Assembly (NCBI GenBank): GCA_024236015.1
Contig: JACKLK010000023.1
Coordinates: forward strand, 1-7,242
Direction: 5' to 3'
Origin: Rhodoferax sp.
GTDB taxonomy: Bacteria > Pseudomonadota > Gammaproteobacteria > Burkholderiales > Burkholderiaceae_C
Length of the DNA stretch: 7,242 bases
The notes below the pieces were generated by a model. The model worked only from the letters and a program-made list of their open reading frames with translations, was not told the DNA's origin and did not search any database. Positions 7,054 through 7,242 of the stretch are shown here, piece after piece (the first letter of the stretch is position 1; each line of letters opens with the position of its first letter). The translations under genes were made by a program, and so were the position numbers.

Positions 7054-7242
7054 TCAAGGCAGCGGAATCATGATCCTGAACACGGTGCGGCCCGGTGTGC
7101 TGTCGCAGTCGATCGTGCCCAGATGCTGCTGCACGAAGGTCTGCGCCAGCGTGAGGCCGAGCCCCGAGCCACCATCCCGCCCCGACACCAGGGGCTGGAA
7201 GATGCGATCGCGGATCGCCTCGGGCACGCCGGGCCCGTTGTC
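7054..7242 (-). CDS. ntrB: Nitrogen regulation sensor kinase NtrB (NR(II)), C-terminal end only
   Basis: Only the last 62 codons are in the window; the gene continues past the right edge. The translation begins DNGPGVPEAIRDRIFQPLVS, the N/G1 part of a histidine-kinase ATPase domain, followed by GSGLGLTLAQTFVQQHLG (G2 box) and the end TVFRIMIPLP. This form, with RDGGSGLGL, is that of NtrB, the cytoplasmic kinase/phosphatase that controls NtrC in response to PII protein. The gene order kinase then ntrC confirms it. The stop is TGA at 7056-7054. A glnA gene usually precedes ntrB, but that lies outside. Confidence 0.92.
   Translation of the reverse strand, partial: DNGPGVPEAIRDRIFQPLVSGRDGGSGLGLTLAQTFVQQHLGTIDCDSTPGRTVFRIMIPLP

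Overview
This is a GC-rich window (strong G/C preference at third codon positions) with chromosomal housekeeping content. The organism is probably a betaproteobacterium of the order Burkholderiales. That is inferred from the style of the ThyA, FolA, ExoIII and NtrB/NtrC proteins and from the chalcone isomerase-like protein beside folA. There is no rRNA, tRNA, insertion sequence, integrase or CRISPR array, and no sign of recent transfer.

Layout. Positions 1-1668 form a folate/thymidylate block: the 3' end of thyA (+), a convergent gene for an exported chalcone isomerase-like protein (-), and folA (+) divergent from it. Thymidylate synthase makes dihydrofolate and dihydrofolate reductase recycles it, so the two + strand genes work in one cycle. 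Positions 1665-3096 form a two-gene unit behind its own promoter: a GH19 peptidoglycan/chitin hydrolase without a signal peptide, followed with no gap (TGAATG) by a lipoprotein. That lipoprotein carries an EF-hand-like calcium loop and resembles the XAC2610-type inhibitor proteins. Positions 3284-4324 encode a response-regulator diguanylate cyclase with an intact GGEEF active site but a degenerate inhibitory site. Positions 4616-5398 encode exodeoxyribonuclease III from a TTG start. On the minus strand, 7242-5424 holds the 3' end of ntrB and a complete ntrC, the nitrogen two-component pair.

The most interesting part is the GH19 hydrolase and lipoprotein pair. Its arrangement (cytoplasmic-looking cell-wall hydrolase, coupled outer-membrane or periplasmic lipoprotein, no holin or spanin) fits an antibacterial effector with its immunity protein, by analogy with XAC2609/XAC2610 of Xanthomonas citri. 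This is a hypothesis: no secretion-system gene is visible here. Secondary points are alternative hairpins after the cyclase gene, a hairpin abutting the folA start codon, and a dyad upstream of the exonuclease gene. The rest is ordinary core genome.
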